Shown one piece after another: positions 35,906 to 45,367 of a stretch of DNA of 64,000 bases. The notes beneath the pieces were generated by a model that saw only the letters and a program-made list of their open reading frames with translations, was not told where the DNA came from and made no database searches. Source of the DNA: a bacterium (GTDB taxonomy: Bacteria > Caldisericota > Caldisericia > Cryosericales > Cryosericaceae); NCBI GenBank assembly GCA_021373025.1, contig JAJFTL010000064.1, forward strand, positions 1 to 64,000, given 5' to 3'. The stretch's first letter is position 1. Each line of letters begins with the position of its first letter. Both the position numbers and the translations under genes were made by a program.

Positions 35906-36349
35906 GTGGCTCGCGGGAAGGGCGAGATCACGGAGATCACAGCTGGAGGTATTGTCTTCAACGGTGACAGGGTGCTCGTCCTCAAGAACTGGAAAGATGT
36001 ATGGGTCTTTCCCAAGGGGCATGTCGAACTCGGTGAAAGCCGGGAGGAGGCTGCCCTTCGTGAGGTATTTGAGGAATCCGGAGTTCATGCCCGCATCGTT
36101 GGCGCCGCGGGAATGTCATCTTTCCACTTCTACTCATACGTTGACAGGGCCATCCATAGGAAGATCGTCTACTGGTTCGAGATGGAGACTGCCGACACGG
36201 TCGTGACGGTCAACCGGGAGCTCAAGTCCGGGGCGTTTGTTCCGGCCGTGGAGGCCCTGAGCATGCTGAGCTTTTCCGATGATGTTGCAAATCTGAAGGC
36301 CATCCTGGAGCGGCGGGCAGGCGATGTACGCGACAGTAGCCAGCGTTAG
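35906..36349 (+). CDS. NUDIX hydrolase
   Basis: A 147-residue protein with a complete Nudix box, GHVELGESREEAALREVFEE followed by SGV (GX5EX7REUXEEXGU), which binds Mg2+ for pyrophosphohydrolysis. GGIVFNGDRVLVLKNW and WVFPKGH fit the Ap4A/diphosphoinositol-type clade. The start is GTG 35906 and the 3' end overlaps yifB by 26 bases, so the two are co-transcribed. The substrate could be Ap4A, a nucleotide or mRNA cap-like ends; it is not decidable here. Confidence 0.92.
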   Translation: MARGKGEITEITAGGIVFNGDRVLVLKNWKDVWVFPKGHVELGESREEAALREVFEESGVHARIVGAAGMSSFHFYSYVDRAIHRKIVYWFEMETADTVVTVNRELKSGAFVPAVEALSMLSFSDDVANLKAILERRAGDVRDSSQR

Positions 36350-37850
36350 CGTTGTCGGCCTCACGGCTCATCCTGTACAGGTTGAGGTTGACATCGCCGA
36401 GGGCCTTCCGATGTTCACGATCGTGGGCCTCCCCGATACGACCGTTCAGGAGTCGCGCGAGCGTGTCAAGAGTGCTATCCGCAACGCCGGCTTCCGCTTT
36501 CCGTCCCATCGTATCACGGTGAATCTGGCCCCGGCAGACCTTCGCAAGGAAGGCGCTTTCTTTGACCTTCCAGTGGCTATCGGGATTCTGAAGGCGTCTG
36601 GTCAAATGGACGCCTGTCTCGACGGATATGTGTTCCTTGGCGAGCTCTCGCTTGAGGGCACGCTGCGGGCGGTCCACGGCGTTCTTCCGGCCGTTGCTGG
36701 TCTGGCGGCTGTGGACGGGACTCACACGTACGTTGTGCCACGGCAGAATACTGGGGAGCTGGCTCTGCTCGAAGGGACGCGCCTCCTGCCATCAGCGGGT
36801 CTCAGTGATGTCGTACAGGCTATCATGGAGGGCCCAGTGATCCATGTCGTGCCCGCATACCGTCCGCCCGTGACACCAGTCGACTCGCCTCTGGATTTTG
36901 CTGACGTGAAGGGACAGGCCACTGCCAAGAGGGCCATGGAGATCGCCGCCGCCGGAGGGCACAACATCTTGCTGACAGGGTCGCCAGGCTCGGGGAAGAC
37001 CATGCTTGCGGAGCGCCTGCCTGGAATCATGCCGCCCATGACGCGCGAAGAGGTCCTTGAGGTCACGACCATTTACAGTGCGGCAGGACTGCTGACGGAT
37101 GGCGGGTTCATGGTGGAACAGCGGCCATTCCGGCATCCACATCACACCGCATCGAGTGTCGCCATTATCGGCGGAGGTGCTGTTGCACGTCCAGGCGAGA
37201 TCTCACTTGCCGACCGGGGCGTGCTGTTTATGGACGAGCTGCCCGAATTTCACAGGGACGTCCTCGAGGTCCTGCGGCAGCCACTGGAAAGTGGAACGGT
37301 GACGATTTCGCGCGTGCGTCAGACACTCACGTATCCTGCCCACTTTCTGCTGGTAGCCGCCATGAATCCCTGTCCGTGCGGCTGGTACGGGGACCCGACC
37401 CATGAGTGCACATGCTCTGTCTCTGAGGTGCGACGGTATCGCAGCCGTATCAGTGGGCCGCTTCTGGACCGTTTTGACATGGTTTTGTCCGTTCCGCGTC
37501 TTCAGGCATCGGAGCTTGGCGAGCTGCACCCCGGGGAGGCGTCGGCGGTCATCCGCGAGCGTGTCGTGGCTGCTCGTGAGCGCGCGCAGAGCGTGCTTGA
37601 GGGGAGCGGCCTTCATGCCAATGCAGACCTCTCCGGTCCCCAGGTTCGGGCGTTCGTTACACTCGACCATGATGCGCAGGCGTTTCTCGCCATGGCTGTT
37701 ACGCGGTTCAGCCTCAGCGGGCGCGGCTACGACAAAGTGCTGAAAGTTGCACGTACGATCGCTGATCTCGATGGTGCACAGCGCGTACGCGGGGAGCACA
37801 TCAGCGAGGCGCTGCAGTATAGATCTGCCAGCGCGGCCTGGGATGCCTGA
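36324..37850 (+). CDS. comM: YifB/ComM family Mg-chelatase-like AAA+ ATPase
   Basis: A 508-residue protein. The N-terminal Lon-like domain (MYATVASVSVVGLTAHPVQV, FTIVGLPDTTVQESRERVKS) is followed by AAA+ with Walker A LTGSPGSGKTMLAERL, Walker B GVLFMDELPEFHRDVL, and a C-terminal chelatase domain (MNPCPCGWYGDPTHECTC with cysteines, SGRGYDKVLKVARTIADLDG). ComM is a hexameric helicase for branch migration during natural transformation. No other competence gene is in the window. The start lies inside the NUDIX gene. Confidence 0.93.
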   Translation: MYATVASVSVVGLTAHPVQVEVDIAEGLPMFTIVGLPDTTVQESRERVKSAIRNAGFRFPSHRITVNLAPADLRKEGAFFDLPVAIGILKASGQMDACLDGYVFLGELSLEGTLRAVHGVLPAVAGLAAVDGTHTYVVPRQNTGELALLEGTRLLPSAGLSDVVQAIMEGPVIHVVPAYRPPVTPVDSPLDFADVKGQATAKRAMEIAAAGGHNILLTGSPGSGKTMLAERLPGIMPPMTREEVLEVTTIYSAAGLLTDGGFMVEQRPFRHPHHTASSVAIIGGGAVARPGEISLADRGVLFMDELPEFHRDVLEVLRQPLESGTVTISRVRQTLTYPAHFLLVAAMNPCPCGWYGDPTHECTCSVSEVRRYRSRISGPLLDRFDMVLSVPRLQASELGELHPGEASAVIRERVVAARERAQSVLEGSGLHANADLSGPQVRAFVTLDHDAQAFLAMAVTRFSLSGRGYDKVLKVARTIADLDGAQRVRGEHISEALQYRSASAAWDA

Positions 37851-37922
37851 TCCGGGAACCCGGAGACGACATTTTGCGTCCTAGAAGTACAGGCCCTGCC
37901 GGAAGGACCGTGCAGGGTCTGC

Positions 37923-37950
37923 TTGCCGAATGGGCATGCTCCACTATACT
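37923..37950 (+). promoter_or_regulatory. Promoter of the polysaccharide deacetylase gene
   Basis: TTGCCG (37923-37928), a 16-base spacer and TATACT (37945-37950) lie 25 bases before ATG 37975. Confidence 0.5.
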
Positions 37951-37974
37951 GCGACAAGAGGGGGTGCTGGCGAA

Positions 37975-39117
37975 ATGATCGGGAATGGGAAACTGCTGCA
38001 GCGGTTGACGGTTGTCCTGCTCGCGACTTGCTTCCTCGCACCACTGGTGTTGCCAGTGATGCCAGCTCAAGCAGCCGATACGACGTCATGGTTCCGTCTT
38101 GTGACGGTCGACACGAATCTCGATGTGTGGCTGAATGGCACGAAGCTGTCGATGCAGGCGAAGCGTTGCGGCGATACCGTTCTCGTCCCACTGAGCGTCC
38201 TCCATCAGGCGTGGGGTGTCACCTACGCGTTGTCAAACGTGTGTTCGGCCCTGAGTATAGGAGACTCCCACGCGGTGTGGCAGGGAAGATCGCCCATCTA
38301 CCGTCTGGGACAGCAGGAGTTTCCATGGGATGTCGCTCCGTTCATGGTGGGAGCCCAACTGTACATTCCCCTTCGGGAGTTGATGGAACCGATGGGAGCC
38401 TTCGTCGGAACAGCGAAGCCCTCCGGTGACCTCATTGTCGCCTATTCGACGCAGTGGCAGAAGCAGCCGTGGCTGCGCCAGGCACAGCTGGCCCAGCTGG
38501 AGAAGATAGACCAGATTCCCATGGGCGTGAAGAGCCTTGCTGGACGGGCAAAGGTCGTGGCATTCACGTTTGATGACAACTGGGACCCGGAGGCAACCGC
38601 CCGCATCGCTGAACTGTTTCACCAATACAACGGGCACTGCACGTTTTTTGTCGTCGGCACAATGGCGCGCGCTCATCCTGAGGTTATCCGGGAGATCGTT
38701 CGACTGGGGCACGACATTGGCAACCACACCCTGAGCCATCCCGCGGCGACGAAGATCACCGGCACCGACTTCGCCAAGCAGATACGGGCGTGCGAACAGG
38801 TGCTGAACGGGATCGGCGTGACCAGCCGGCCTTACTTCCGTTTCCCATACTTTGCCCAGGATAAGCACCTGATGAAGATTGTGACGGATCAGGGATTTGT
38901 AACGATTGGCTCGGCCTGGACAATCGAGGACACAGAACCAAACCGGTCGGTGGCGCACAGTGTCGCCACGATTCGACGTTTCATCAGTCCCGGCGTCATC
39001 TTCGTGGCGCACCCCAACAGCACGATGACCTACACTGTCATGAAGACGATTCTTCCGGAGCTGGCCGCCAGGGGCTACAGCTTTGTCTCAGTGAGTGAGC
39101 TCCTCAGCAGGCGCTGA
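37975..39117 (+). CDS. Secreted polysaccharide deacetylase with N-terminal stalk-type domain
   Basis: A 380-residue protein. The signal peptide ends at PAQA-ADTTS. Residues 40-150 resemble a copper-amine-oxidase N-terminal-like domain (NGTKLSMQAKRCGDTVLVPL, LYIPLRELMEPMG). NodB homology follows from about 190: TFDDNWDPE (motif 1, about 197), HTLSHP (motif 2, about 250, H-x3-H) and RFPYF (motif 3). This family deacetylates peptidoglycan, chitin or xylan outside the cell using a divalent metal. ATG 37975 is preceded by GGGGGTG; an upstream ATG in frame would bury the signal peptide. Confidence 0.9.
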   Translation: MIGNGKLLQRLTVVLLATCFLAPLVLPVMPAQAADTTSWFRLVTVDTNLDVWLNGTKLSMQAKRCGDTVLVPLSVLHQAWGVTYALSNVCSALSIGDSHAVWQGRSPIYRLGQQEFPWDVAPFMVGAQLYIPLRELMEPMGAFVGTAKPSGDLIVAYSTQWQKQPWLRQAQLAQLEKIDQIPMGVKSLAGRAKVVAFTFDDNWDPEATARIAELFHQYNGHCTFFVVGTMARAHPEVIREIVRLGHDIGNHTLSHPAATKITGTDFAKQIRACEQVLNGIGVTSRPYFRFPYFAQDKHLMKIVTDQGFVTIGSAWTIEDTEPNRSVAHSVATIRRFISPGVIFVAHPNSTMTYTVMKTILPELAARGYSFVSVSELLSRR

Positions 39118-39126
39118 GGAACGGGC

Positions 39127-39312
39127 TTAGTGCCCCATGTCCATATGGCGATCGCCCGGCTTCAGTGCCAGGTACTTCTCCGGGTCTTTCTCGAAGGCGT
39201 CCTTGCAGTGGTCTCCGCAGAAGTAGTAGGTGATGCCCTTGTACTCAAGCGTGGGCTTGCCTGTGCCCTCTTTCACAACCATGCCGCAGACTGGATCGAT
39301 GTGCTTTGTCAT
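39127..39312 (-). CDS. YHS domain protein
   Basis: A 61-residue protein. HIDPVCGMVVKEG and YFCGDHCKDAFEKDPEKYL form the YHS metal-binding fold with three Cys (CGM, CGDHC), plus His at the tail (RHMDMGH). It follows copA by four bases on the same strand and is presumably a copper/heavy-metal-binding partner of the pump. Confidence 0.92.
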   Translation of the reverse strand: MTKHIDPVCGMVVKEGTGKPTLEYKGITYYFCGDHCKDAFEKDPEKYLALKPGDRHMDMGH

Positions 39313-39316
39313 TGTT

Positions 39317-41554
39317 CTACCTCCTGTGTGATGATGTTCCCAGCGGTACCCTGTTTAGCCGCAGAGAGTTGGTGACAACGTTGATGCTGCTTGCCGCCAT
39401 CGCTATCTCGGCCAGAACGGGGTGCAGGAGCCCGAGGGCTGCGATCGGAATGGCGATGACGTTGTAGAAAAATGCCCAGAACAGATTCTGGCGAATCTTC
39501 GCAAAAGCCGCTCTCGACAGGCGGATGGCCCGAACGACTCCCTCCAGGTCTCCACTGACGAGCGTAATGTCGCCGGCCTCCATGGCAATGTCTGTGCCTG
39601 AGCCGATGGCGATACCCACATGTGCCTGCTTGAGAGCCGGAGCGTCGTTGATGCCATCGCCCACCATGGCAACAATATGCCCCTGCTGCTGGAGTGACCT
39701 GATGACTGCCAACTTGTCGGCGGGCAGGACCTGTGCGTGAACTTCGGTGATGCCAGCCTGCCTTGCGATGGTCTCTGCCGTGTGGGCGTTGTCCCCTGTG
39801 AGCATGACGGGCGTGATGCCCAGGTCCTTGAGAGATTGAATAGCAGCGGGTGTCGCCGGTTTGATTGTGTCTGCCACGGCGACGATCGCCAAGATGGTTG
39901 ACCCCCTTGCGAGAACAGAGACGGTTTTTCCCTCGCTTTCGAGACGCTCGAGTGCGGCCCTGGTTTCCTCCGCTGCAGCTTGCACGAGCTCGGGGCCCGG
40001 CTTGCCAGCGTAGTATAGGGCCCCCCTGATGGTGCCGGTGACACCCGTTCCCGGCAGGGCAGTGACCGCTTCTGCCTCGTACAGGGGCGCACCAGTGGCA
40101 CGGGCATACTGCACGATAGAAGTGGCGATTGGATGTTCAGAGCCTGCTTCCAGTGAAGCGAGAATGCCCAGGCTCGCAGGATCCCCTGCTACGTCGAGCA
40201 CGTCAGTCACGACGGGCTTGCCCACAGTGAGCGTGCCTGTCTTGTCGAAGACCACGGTATCGACGTCTTTCATCGTCTGGAGTGCGGCGCCCGTGCGGAT
40301 GAGGATGCCGTTGCGAGCCCCGAGGCCACTCGCGACCATGAGCGCTGTCGGGGTAGCAAGTCCCAGTGCACAGGGGCACGCAATGACGAGTGTTGCCACC
40401 GTTGAGAAAATGGCTTGTGAAAGAGGATTGAGCGCTGGGTTCACCCAGGGCAGGAACTGGTGTGCCCAGACTGCCAGCGCATGTGCGGTTCCCGGAAACA
40501 CCATCCATGTCGTGAACACCAGCGCGGCGATACCTAACACGACAGGGACGAATACCGATGTCACCTTGTCGGCAAGTGCCTGGATGGGGACTTTGGTCCC
40601 CTGAGCTTCTTCGACCAGGCGGACCATTTGCGAGAGGAACGTCTCACTGCCGACCCGTGTGGCTTCGACACGGATGAGCCCCGTCTGGTTCACTGTAGCG
40701 CCGATAACACTGTCGCCAACCGTTTTCTCCACCGGCATGGACTCCCCGGTCGCCATGGATTCGTCGATTGCCGTCGTCCCGAACGTGATGATGCCATCGG
40801 TCGGGATCTTCTCACCAGGTCGGACCACCATGATGTCGCCGGGGTCAACCTGCTCGATGGGCACCTCGACTTCCTGGTCGTCGACAATGATGTGTGCCGT
40901 GCGTGCGCCCAGCTCGATGAGAGCCCGGATTGCCCTGGATGCGCGTCCCTTTGCGGCTGCCTCCAGATAGGTGCCGATCAGATGAAAGCCCATGATCATG
41001 GAGCCGACCATGGCAAAGCTCTCCACCTGCATGCCTGCGACATTCATGATACCTGTCGCGAAGGAAGCTATCGTCCCCAGGGCGATCAGGATGTCCATGT
41101 TGAAGTTGCCATGAAACAATGCCACAAAGGCTGCCCGCAGCACGGGGTACCCGACGACGAAAATGACAGGGGCTGCGAGAACCAGTTCCACCCAGTGCGC
41201 TGCCTGCATCTGGTGCATCGTGAGGGGGATGAACCACATGGCCAGCATGAGCACGGTGCCGGGCAGGACAAATGCCCAGGCAGCAATCAACTGTCTCCGT
41301 GCGCGTTGCGCCTTGCGTTCGGCAGAGTCGGCCGTGTGTCCCAGCACCAGCCTGTATCCTGTTGCAGCAACGGCCGCCGCTGCTCCCTCCAGCGTCAGGA
41401 CATCGGGATCATAGACGAACGTGGCCTTCTCCGTATTGATGTTGACCGTGGCACTGCTGATGCCTGCAGTCTTGTTCAGGGTCTTCTCGACCGTCATGGC
41501 ACATGAGGCGCACGTCATGCCGCTGACGTCAACGGTGACCTTCTTGGTGCTCAT
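39317..41554 (-). CDS. copA: Copper-exporting P1B-type ATPase
   Basis: A 745-residue pump. One N-terminal HMA domain carries [12 protein letters not shown]. The transmembrane metal site is CPC ([14 protein letters not shown], about 392). [15 protein letters not shown] (Asp about 437), [10 protein letters not shown] with the P1B HP motif, and [10 protein letters not shown] are all present. Later helices ([25 protein letters not shown]) have the Y-N and M-x2-S-S residues of Cu(I) pumps. ATG 41554 follows GGGGGAG and lies one base after the csoR stop. The operon is csoR-copA-YHS, induced by copper through CsoR. Confidence 0.96.
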   Translation of the reverse strand: MSTKKVTVDVSGMTCASCAMTVEKTLNKTAGISSATVNINTEKATFVYDPDVLTLEGAAAAVAATGYRLVLGHTADSAERKAQRARRQLIAAWAFVLPGTVLMLAMWFIPLTMHQMQAAHWVELVLAAPVIFVVGYPVLRAAFVALFHGNFNMDILIALGTIASFATGIMNVAGMQVESFAMVGSMIMGFHLIGTYLEAAAKGRASRAIRALIELGARTAHIIVDDQEVEVPIEQVDPGDIMVVRPGEKIPTDGIITFGTTAIDESMATGESMPVEKTVGDSVIGATVNQTGLIRVEATRVGSETFLSQMVRLVEEAQGTKVPIQALADKVTSVFVPVVLGIAALVFTTWMVFPGTAHALAVWAHQFLPWVNPALNPLSQAIFSTVATLVIACPCALGLATPTALMVASGLGARNGILIRTGAALQTMKDVDTVVFDKTGTLTVGKPVVTDVLDVAGDPASLGILASLEAGSEHPIATSIVQYARATGAPLYEAEAVTALPGTGVTGTIRGALYYAGKPGPELVQAAAEETRAALERLESEGKTVSVLARGSTILAIVAVADTIKPATPAAIQSLKDLGITPVMLTGDNAHTAETIARQAGITEVHAQVLPADKLAVIRSLQQQGHIVAMVGDGINDAPALKQAHVGIAIGSGTDIAMEAGDITLVSGDLEGVVRAIRLSRAAFAKIRQNLFWAFFYNVIAIPIAALGLLHPVLAEIAMAASSINVVTNSLRLNRVPLGTSSHRR

Positions 41555-41555
41555 G

Positions 41556-41873
41556 CTACTTCTCCCCCACCAGATGGTCGATGACTGATTCCAGCTCCTT
41601 GAGCTTGTGATCGAAGTCACCGCTGGTCATGGACTCCTTGACGCAGGTCTCGAGATGTGTGCGCAGGATCTCGGCATCCGCCTTGCGCAAAATGGCGATA
41701 ACTGCCTGGAGCTGGTTGCTGATGTCGATGCAGTACCGGTTCTCGTCGATCATCTGTTCTATGCCGCTCAAGTGTCCCCTGGCTGTCCGGATCAGTGGTA
41801 GCGTGCGGGCATGCTTTGGCTCGTCATTCGCCATGGGAGTACTTGTCTTCGTATGCTGTGCCATATCGCTCAT
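41556..41873 (-). CDS. csoR: CsoR-type copper-sensing repressor
   Basis: A 105-residue all-helical DUF156 protein. The Cu(I) site Cys-His-Cys is visible: C in [10 protein letters not shown] and H and C in [29 protein letters not shown] is the DNA-binding helix region. An N-terminal tail of about 25 residues precedes the fold. It is first in the csoR-copA-YHS operon, directly downstream of a matching operator. Confidence 0.93.
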   Translation of the reverse strand: MSDMAQHTKTSTPMANDEPKHARTLPLIRTARGHLSGIEQMIDENRYCIDISNQLQAVIAILRKADAEILRTHLETCVKESMTSGDFDHKLKELESVIDHLVGEK

Positions 41874-41883
41874 GCATCACCTC

Positions 41884-41907
41884 TACCCTCCCCCCATGGG
41901 GTGGGTA
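41884..41907. promoter_or_regulatory. CsoR operator
   Basis: A near-palindrome TACCC-N14-GGGTA with CCCATGGGG at its centre, the usual G/C-tract CsoR site. It sits just before csoR, between the promoter -10 and the start codon, so CsoR would block transcription. Confidence 0.75.
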
Positions 41908-41912
41908 CTATG

Positions 41913-41940
41913 AGTATGACGCCGTGCAAGAGTTTGTAAA
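41913..41940 (-). promoter_or_regulatory. Promoter of the csoR-copA operon
   Basis: On the minus strand TTTACA (41940-41935), a 16-base spacer and CATACT (41918-41913) lie immediately upstream of the CsoR operator. Confidence 0.55.
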
Positions 41941-42070
41941 GACAGGATACATTCTGCTGTTCACCGTGTCGTCACAACAACCGGAAGAGACTTGCGATAG
42001 GCAGGGAGGACCTCGGCTGGCATTGCACTCTGACTGTGCCAGGCAAGCCCCACGTTGAATACAACGTGTT

Positions 42071-42826
42071 TCACTGAGGCTGCTGTGCTCGCTGTGCCAG
42101 GAAGTTGGTGGTCGCCTGCACGACCAGGCGCCACTGCTCGGATGGCGGTATCACGGCTGCATGATCTCCCAATTGAGTCCCGTAGGAGCCGAACTGAGCA
42201 TGGTTGCCACCTTCGATGAACACATACATTGTGGTTTCCGGCAGCAAACTTCGTGCTGCCGTAATCTTTGCCGGTGTCGCCAGTCCATCGCGGCTTGCAC
42301 TGATGGACAGGACAGGAAGTGTGGAGCCGGAGAGATCATCTGTTTCGGCGGGATAGGATGCCCACAGCACGAGGCCCTTGATTTCTTCAGGGTGCAGGCG
42401 GACAAAGCGTGCTGCCATGGAGCCGCCCAGCGAATGGCCACCGATCGTCCAGGTCTGGATGTCCGGGTGGCTGTCGATCACGGCCTGGGCACGTTCTGGC
42501 GAAAGGACGGCGAGATGCAGCAGCATAGGCGTGATGATGACCGTCGTGCCCTGGGCGGCGATGCCTTGTGCGAGCGGAGCATAGGCGCGCGGATCGATGC
42601 GCGCTCCGGGATAGAGAATGAAGCCGACCCCGTTTCGGACGCCGGTCGGCTCGAACATCAGGCGTCCCGCTGCGTCGAGCGAGACCTTGACGCTGTCATT
42701 GCTCTTCATGGCGGCGTAGGCCTCTGCCGATGGCTTGGCGGGTGTATTGGCCCATGCCACGAATCCGCCGGCGGCCACAAGGACAATGACCAGCAGTGTA
42801 ATGAGGATCCGGCGGATGATTCGCAT
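42071..42826 (-). CDS. Alpha/beta hydrolase, membrane-anchored
   Basis: A 251-residue protein. A signal-anchor helix (ILITLLVIVLVAAGGFVAWA) precedes an alpha/beta hydrolase core with nucleophile elbow GGHSLGGSMA (Ser about 128), acid region SASRDGLATP and catalytic His in EGGNHAQFGSYG. GFILYPGARIDPRAYAPLAQ fits PF12695-type enzymes. The substrate is unknown; the active site probably faces outward. Stop and next start (KorB at 43683) are separated by few bases, so read-through from korAB is possible. Confidence 0.88.
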   Translation of the reverse strand: MRIIRRILITLLVIVLVAAGGFVAWANTPAKPSAEAYAAMKSNDSVKVSLDAAGRLMFEPTGVRNGVGFILYPGARIDPRAYAPLAQGIAAQGTTVIITPMLLHLAVLSPERAQAVIDSHPDIQTWTIGGHSLGGSMAARFVRLHPEEIKGLVLWASYPAETDDLSGSTLPVLSISASRDGLATPAKITAARSLLPETTMYVFIEGGNHAQFGSYGTQLGDHAAVIPPSEQWRLVVQATTNFLAQRAQQPQ

Positions 42827-42834
42827 GGCGTCTG

Positions 42835-43683
42835 CTAGCCCAGTTCGTTCAACAGCGGTTCACACCGTGTCATGTCAGTCGTCCAATTCTGCCACAGCGG
42901 CGGCTGGTCATGCAGTGCGGGGTGGAGATCGCCATAGGTCGGCCGCTCATGCACGTAAAGGATGCCGATGGGAATGTGGTCGTCCCACTCCAGCGCCTTC
43001 ACAAAGGCGGCTTCGCGGTTTGTCGGGTCATAGTCGTCAGGCAGCTTCTGAACGCGCTCCTTGTACCAGCCAAAGGTGTTGACCTTATTGAACGTTACGC
43101 ATTGCTGCAGCACGTCGACCAGTGCAAACCCGTGGTGGCGAATGGCCGCGCGCATCGTGGAAGCCATATGGTCGGGGTCACCTACGAAAGTCCGTGCCAC
43201 AAATGAGCAGTCCAGTGCTATGGCGGTCGCCAGCGGGCTGAACGGCTCCAGCATGACACCCAGCGTCTGGGCCACCGTTGTCGTACCCATGGCAGTCGTC
43301 GGCGACGCCTGTCCCTTGGTAAGACCATAGATCTGGTTGTCATGGACGATCAGCGTTATATCGACGTTGCGCCGCATGGCGGCAAGGAGGTGATTGCCTC
43401 CCTCGCCATAATTGCATCCGTCGCCCGAGTGGACCACGACCGTGAGGCTGCTGTTCGCGATCTTGGCTGCCTGGGCGGCAGGCAATGCTCGTCCGTGCAG
43501 GCCGTTCAGGACGTTGACGCCCTTGAGGTAGTGGGGCAACTTGGCTGCCTGGCCAATGCCGGACACGTACAGAAACTCATTGCGGGCAATCTCACTGCCC
43601 TCGATGACACGATTCACAGCGTCCAGAATCGCGAAGTTGCCACAGCCCGGGCACCAGGCAATGTCCATCCCATCTTTCCACAT
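42835..43683 (-). CDS. korB: 2-oxoacid:ferredoxin oxidoreductase, beta subunit
   Basis: A 282-residue TPP-binding subunit. WCPGCGNFAILDAVNRVI carries Fe-S and TPP contacts, HGRALPAAQAAKIANSSLTV is the conserved second block, and GDGCNYGEGGNHLLAAMRRN with DNQIYGLTKGQASPTT is the TPP/Mg signature. CVTFNKVNTFGWYKERVQKL fits the KorB/VorB branch (2-oxoglutarate or branched-chain 2-oxoacids). The enzyme decarboxylates a 2-oxoacid to acyl-CoA with ferredoxin reduction. No delta ferredoxin gene is adjacent. It starts one base after the alpha-gamma subunit. Confidence 0.9.
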   Translation of the reverse strand: MWKDGMDIAWCPGCGNFAILDAVNRVIEGSEIARNEFLYVSGIGQAAKLPHYLKGVNVLNGLHGRALPAAQAAKIANSSLTVVVHSGDGCNYGEGGNHLLAAMRRNVDITLIVHDNQIYGLTKGQASPTTAMGTTTVAQTLGVMLEPFSPLATAIALDCSFVARTFVGDPDHMASTMRAAIRHHGFALVDVLQQCVTFNKVNTFGWYKERVQKLPDDYDPTNREAAFVKALEWDDHIPIGILYVHERPTYGDLHPALHDQPPLWQNWTTDMTRCEPLLNELG

Positions 43684-43684
43684 A

Positions 43685-45367
43685 TCAGATCACCTCCAGC
43701 TTGTGCAGCCTGCCGGCAATATAGTCAACTGTCAGCGGCCGTCCATCAAAGCGCAGGACCGAGCGGTCGATGCGCCTGCCCGTTTCGCGCTCGATCAGCT
43801 GCGCAAACTGGGCGGTTGCGTTGCCCTCGACGGCGATGACCGTCCGGGCGCTTGCCATCTCGGCCAGCAGCCGTTCAGTCCGCAGGGGCCAGACTTCGTT
43901 GAAGTGTACCAGCCGAAGGTCGGCAGCATTGTCCAGCACCAGCTCCTCCAGCGCCCCGAAGCTCGAGCCCCATCCAACCAGCAGCGTGGAACCCTTTCCC
44001 AGGACCACCGGCTCTTCCATTTCCTCGAGCAGACTCCTCTGCTTGCTCAGGCGCTTGTCCACCATGCGCTGCCGGTTGTCGAGATCTTCCGAGAGATGAC
44101 CGGCCTCATCGTGTTCATCGCTGTCGATGATCACCGGCCAGGGAGTTTGAAGCGGAACGAGGCGTGGAGAGATCCCCGACGGTGTCAGCGCATGTCGCTG
44201 ATAGGGCTCCTGGTAGGTGCCAGGTTCTGCCAGATGGCGGTCAAGATGGACAGCGCCCAGGTTCCACCGTGGAAGAGTCACCAGCGTGTCCGCCAGCTGC
44301 TGGTCCGACAGGATGATGGCAGGAATCTGGTACTTCGATGACAGATCGTACGCCTTCAGTGTGAGCGTGAAGGCATCCTCCGCCGTGCGTGGCGCGTTGA
44401 CGTAGCGCACGAACTCGCCATGTCCCGCGTGCAGGACGAACCAGAGGTCTCCCTGTTCGGTGCGCGTTGGCAGTCCAGTGGCCGGTGCAGGGCGCTGGGC
44501 ATCTACAATGACGATGGGTGTCTCGGTCATGGCGGCGAGGGACAGGGCTTCAACCATCAGCGCAAACCCCCCTCCCGATGTCGAAACCATCTGGCGGACG
44601 CCTGCATAGCTGGCTCCCACTGCCATGTTGGCTGCCGCGATCTCGTCCTCCGCCTGCTCGACAACGATGCCATACTGCTGGGCGTGTGCTGCCAGGTAAT
44701 TCATGATGCCGGACCCCGGCGTCATGGGATAGCCTGAGTAGAACTTGACACCTGCTACAATCGCTGCCGCGCCCATCGCCTGGCTGGCGTTGGCAAGCAG
44801 CTGCCCTTTCAGCGTTCGCTGTGGCAGGGACCACGCCTTGATGACCTGCTGGGAATAGCCCTCTGCAAGGACGGGCAGATTCTTGTCCAGGATCTTGGCG
44901 GGCAGGACCTTGTGCGCCACAGCAACTGCCACGTCGAGGGGAATGCTGAGCATGTGGCACATGGCACCAAACAGGAAGACGTTTGCCGCCCGCGTATCAC
45001 CTGCCAGGGCAACCGCGCGCTCGCTCGCCGGCACGGGGATGACGCCGGGAAGATCGATGCCCGACTTGCCGTCGCACAGCACTCGTGTCGAGGGTCCGAT
45101 CTCCGCCTCGTGGCCATTGCCCGGACGGTGATAGGGCAGCACGGAGGAGGCGAGGGGAACGAACAGATCGATGTGCTGGCGCACGGCATGATGTGGTACA
45201 TCCGACGCCCGTATCGTCGTGGCATCCAGCCCTCCACGGACGCGGCTATGGTAGCTTTCCTCCTGGACGACATAGTAGCCCAGGTCGAACAGGACGCGTG
45301 CAGTCAGCGAGCCGATCGTCTTGACTCCCTGTCCTGCCTCGCCGCTGATTGTGATGGTGATGTCCAT
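43685..45367 (-). CDS. korA: 2-oxoacid:ferredoxin oxidoreductase, fused gamma-alpha subunit
   Basis: A 560-residue subunit. The N-terminal gamma domain (ITISGEAGQGVKTIGSLTAR, ESYHSRVRGGLDATTIRASD) is followed by the alpha domain (KFYSGYPMTPGSGIMNYLAA, EQAEDEIAAANMAVGASYAG, STSGGGFALMVEALSLAAMT, IVDAQRPAPATGLPTRTEQG). The gamma-alpha fusion is typical of KorA/VorA types in anaerobes. ATG 45367 has GGAG eight bases upstream. The CoA-binding gamma domain and TPP pyrimidine binding are intact. It forms an operon with korB. Confidence 0.92.
   Translation of the reverse strand: MDITITISGEAGQGVKTIGSLTARVLFDLGYYVVQEESYHSRVRGGLDATTIRASDVPHHAVRQHIDLFVPLASSVLPYHRPGNGHEAEIGPSTRVLCDGKSGIDLPGVIPVPASERAVALAGDTRAANVFLFGAMCHMLSIPLDVAVAVAHKVLPAKILDKNLPVLAEGYSQQVIKAWSLPQRTLKGQLLANASQAMGAAAIVAGVKFYSGYPMTPGSGIMNYLAAHAQQYGIVVEQAEDEIAAANMAVGASYAGVRQMVSTSGGGFALMVEALSLAAMTETPIVIVDAQRPAPATGLPTRTEQGDLWFVLHAGHGEFVRYVNAPRTAEDAFTLTLKAYDLSSKYQIPAIILSDQQLADTLVTLPRWNLGAVHLDRHLAEPGTYQEPYQRHALTPSGISPRLVPLQTPWPVIIDSDEHDEAGHLSEDLDNRQRMVDKRLSKQRSLLEEMEEPVVLGKGSTLLVGWGSSFGALEELVLDNAADLRLVHFNEVWPLRTERLLAEMASARTVIAVEGNATAQFAQLIERETGRRIDRSVLRFDGRPLTVDYIAGRLHKLEVI

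Noticed and set aside
37880-37922. CCCTGC/GCAGGG hairpin as terminator of comM
   Set aside because: The stem is short and interrupted with no T-run; not strong enough to list.
40628-41506. Open frame of 292 codons on the plus strand
   Set aside because: It is antisense to copA; the His/Asp/Gly-rich translation matches no family and the opposite strand has clear motifs.
43051-43067. CTTGTACCAGCC resembling the 43-bp palindrome core
   Set aside because: It lies inside korB coding for FGWYKERV-type conserved residues, has no mirrored arm and no flanking ATTGTGA.
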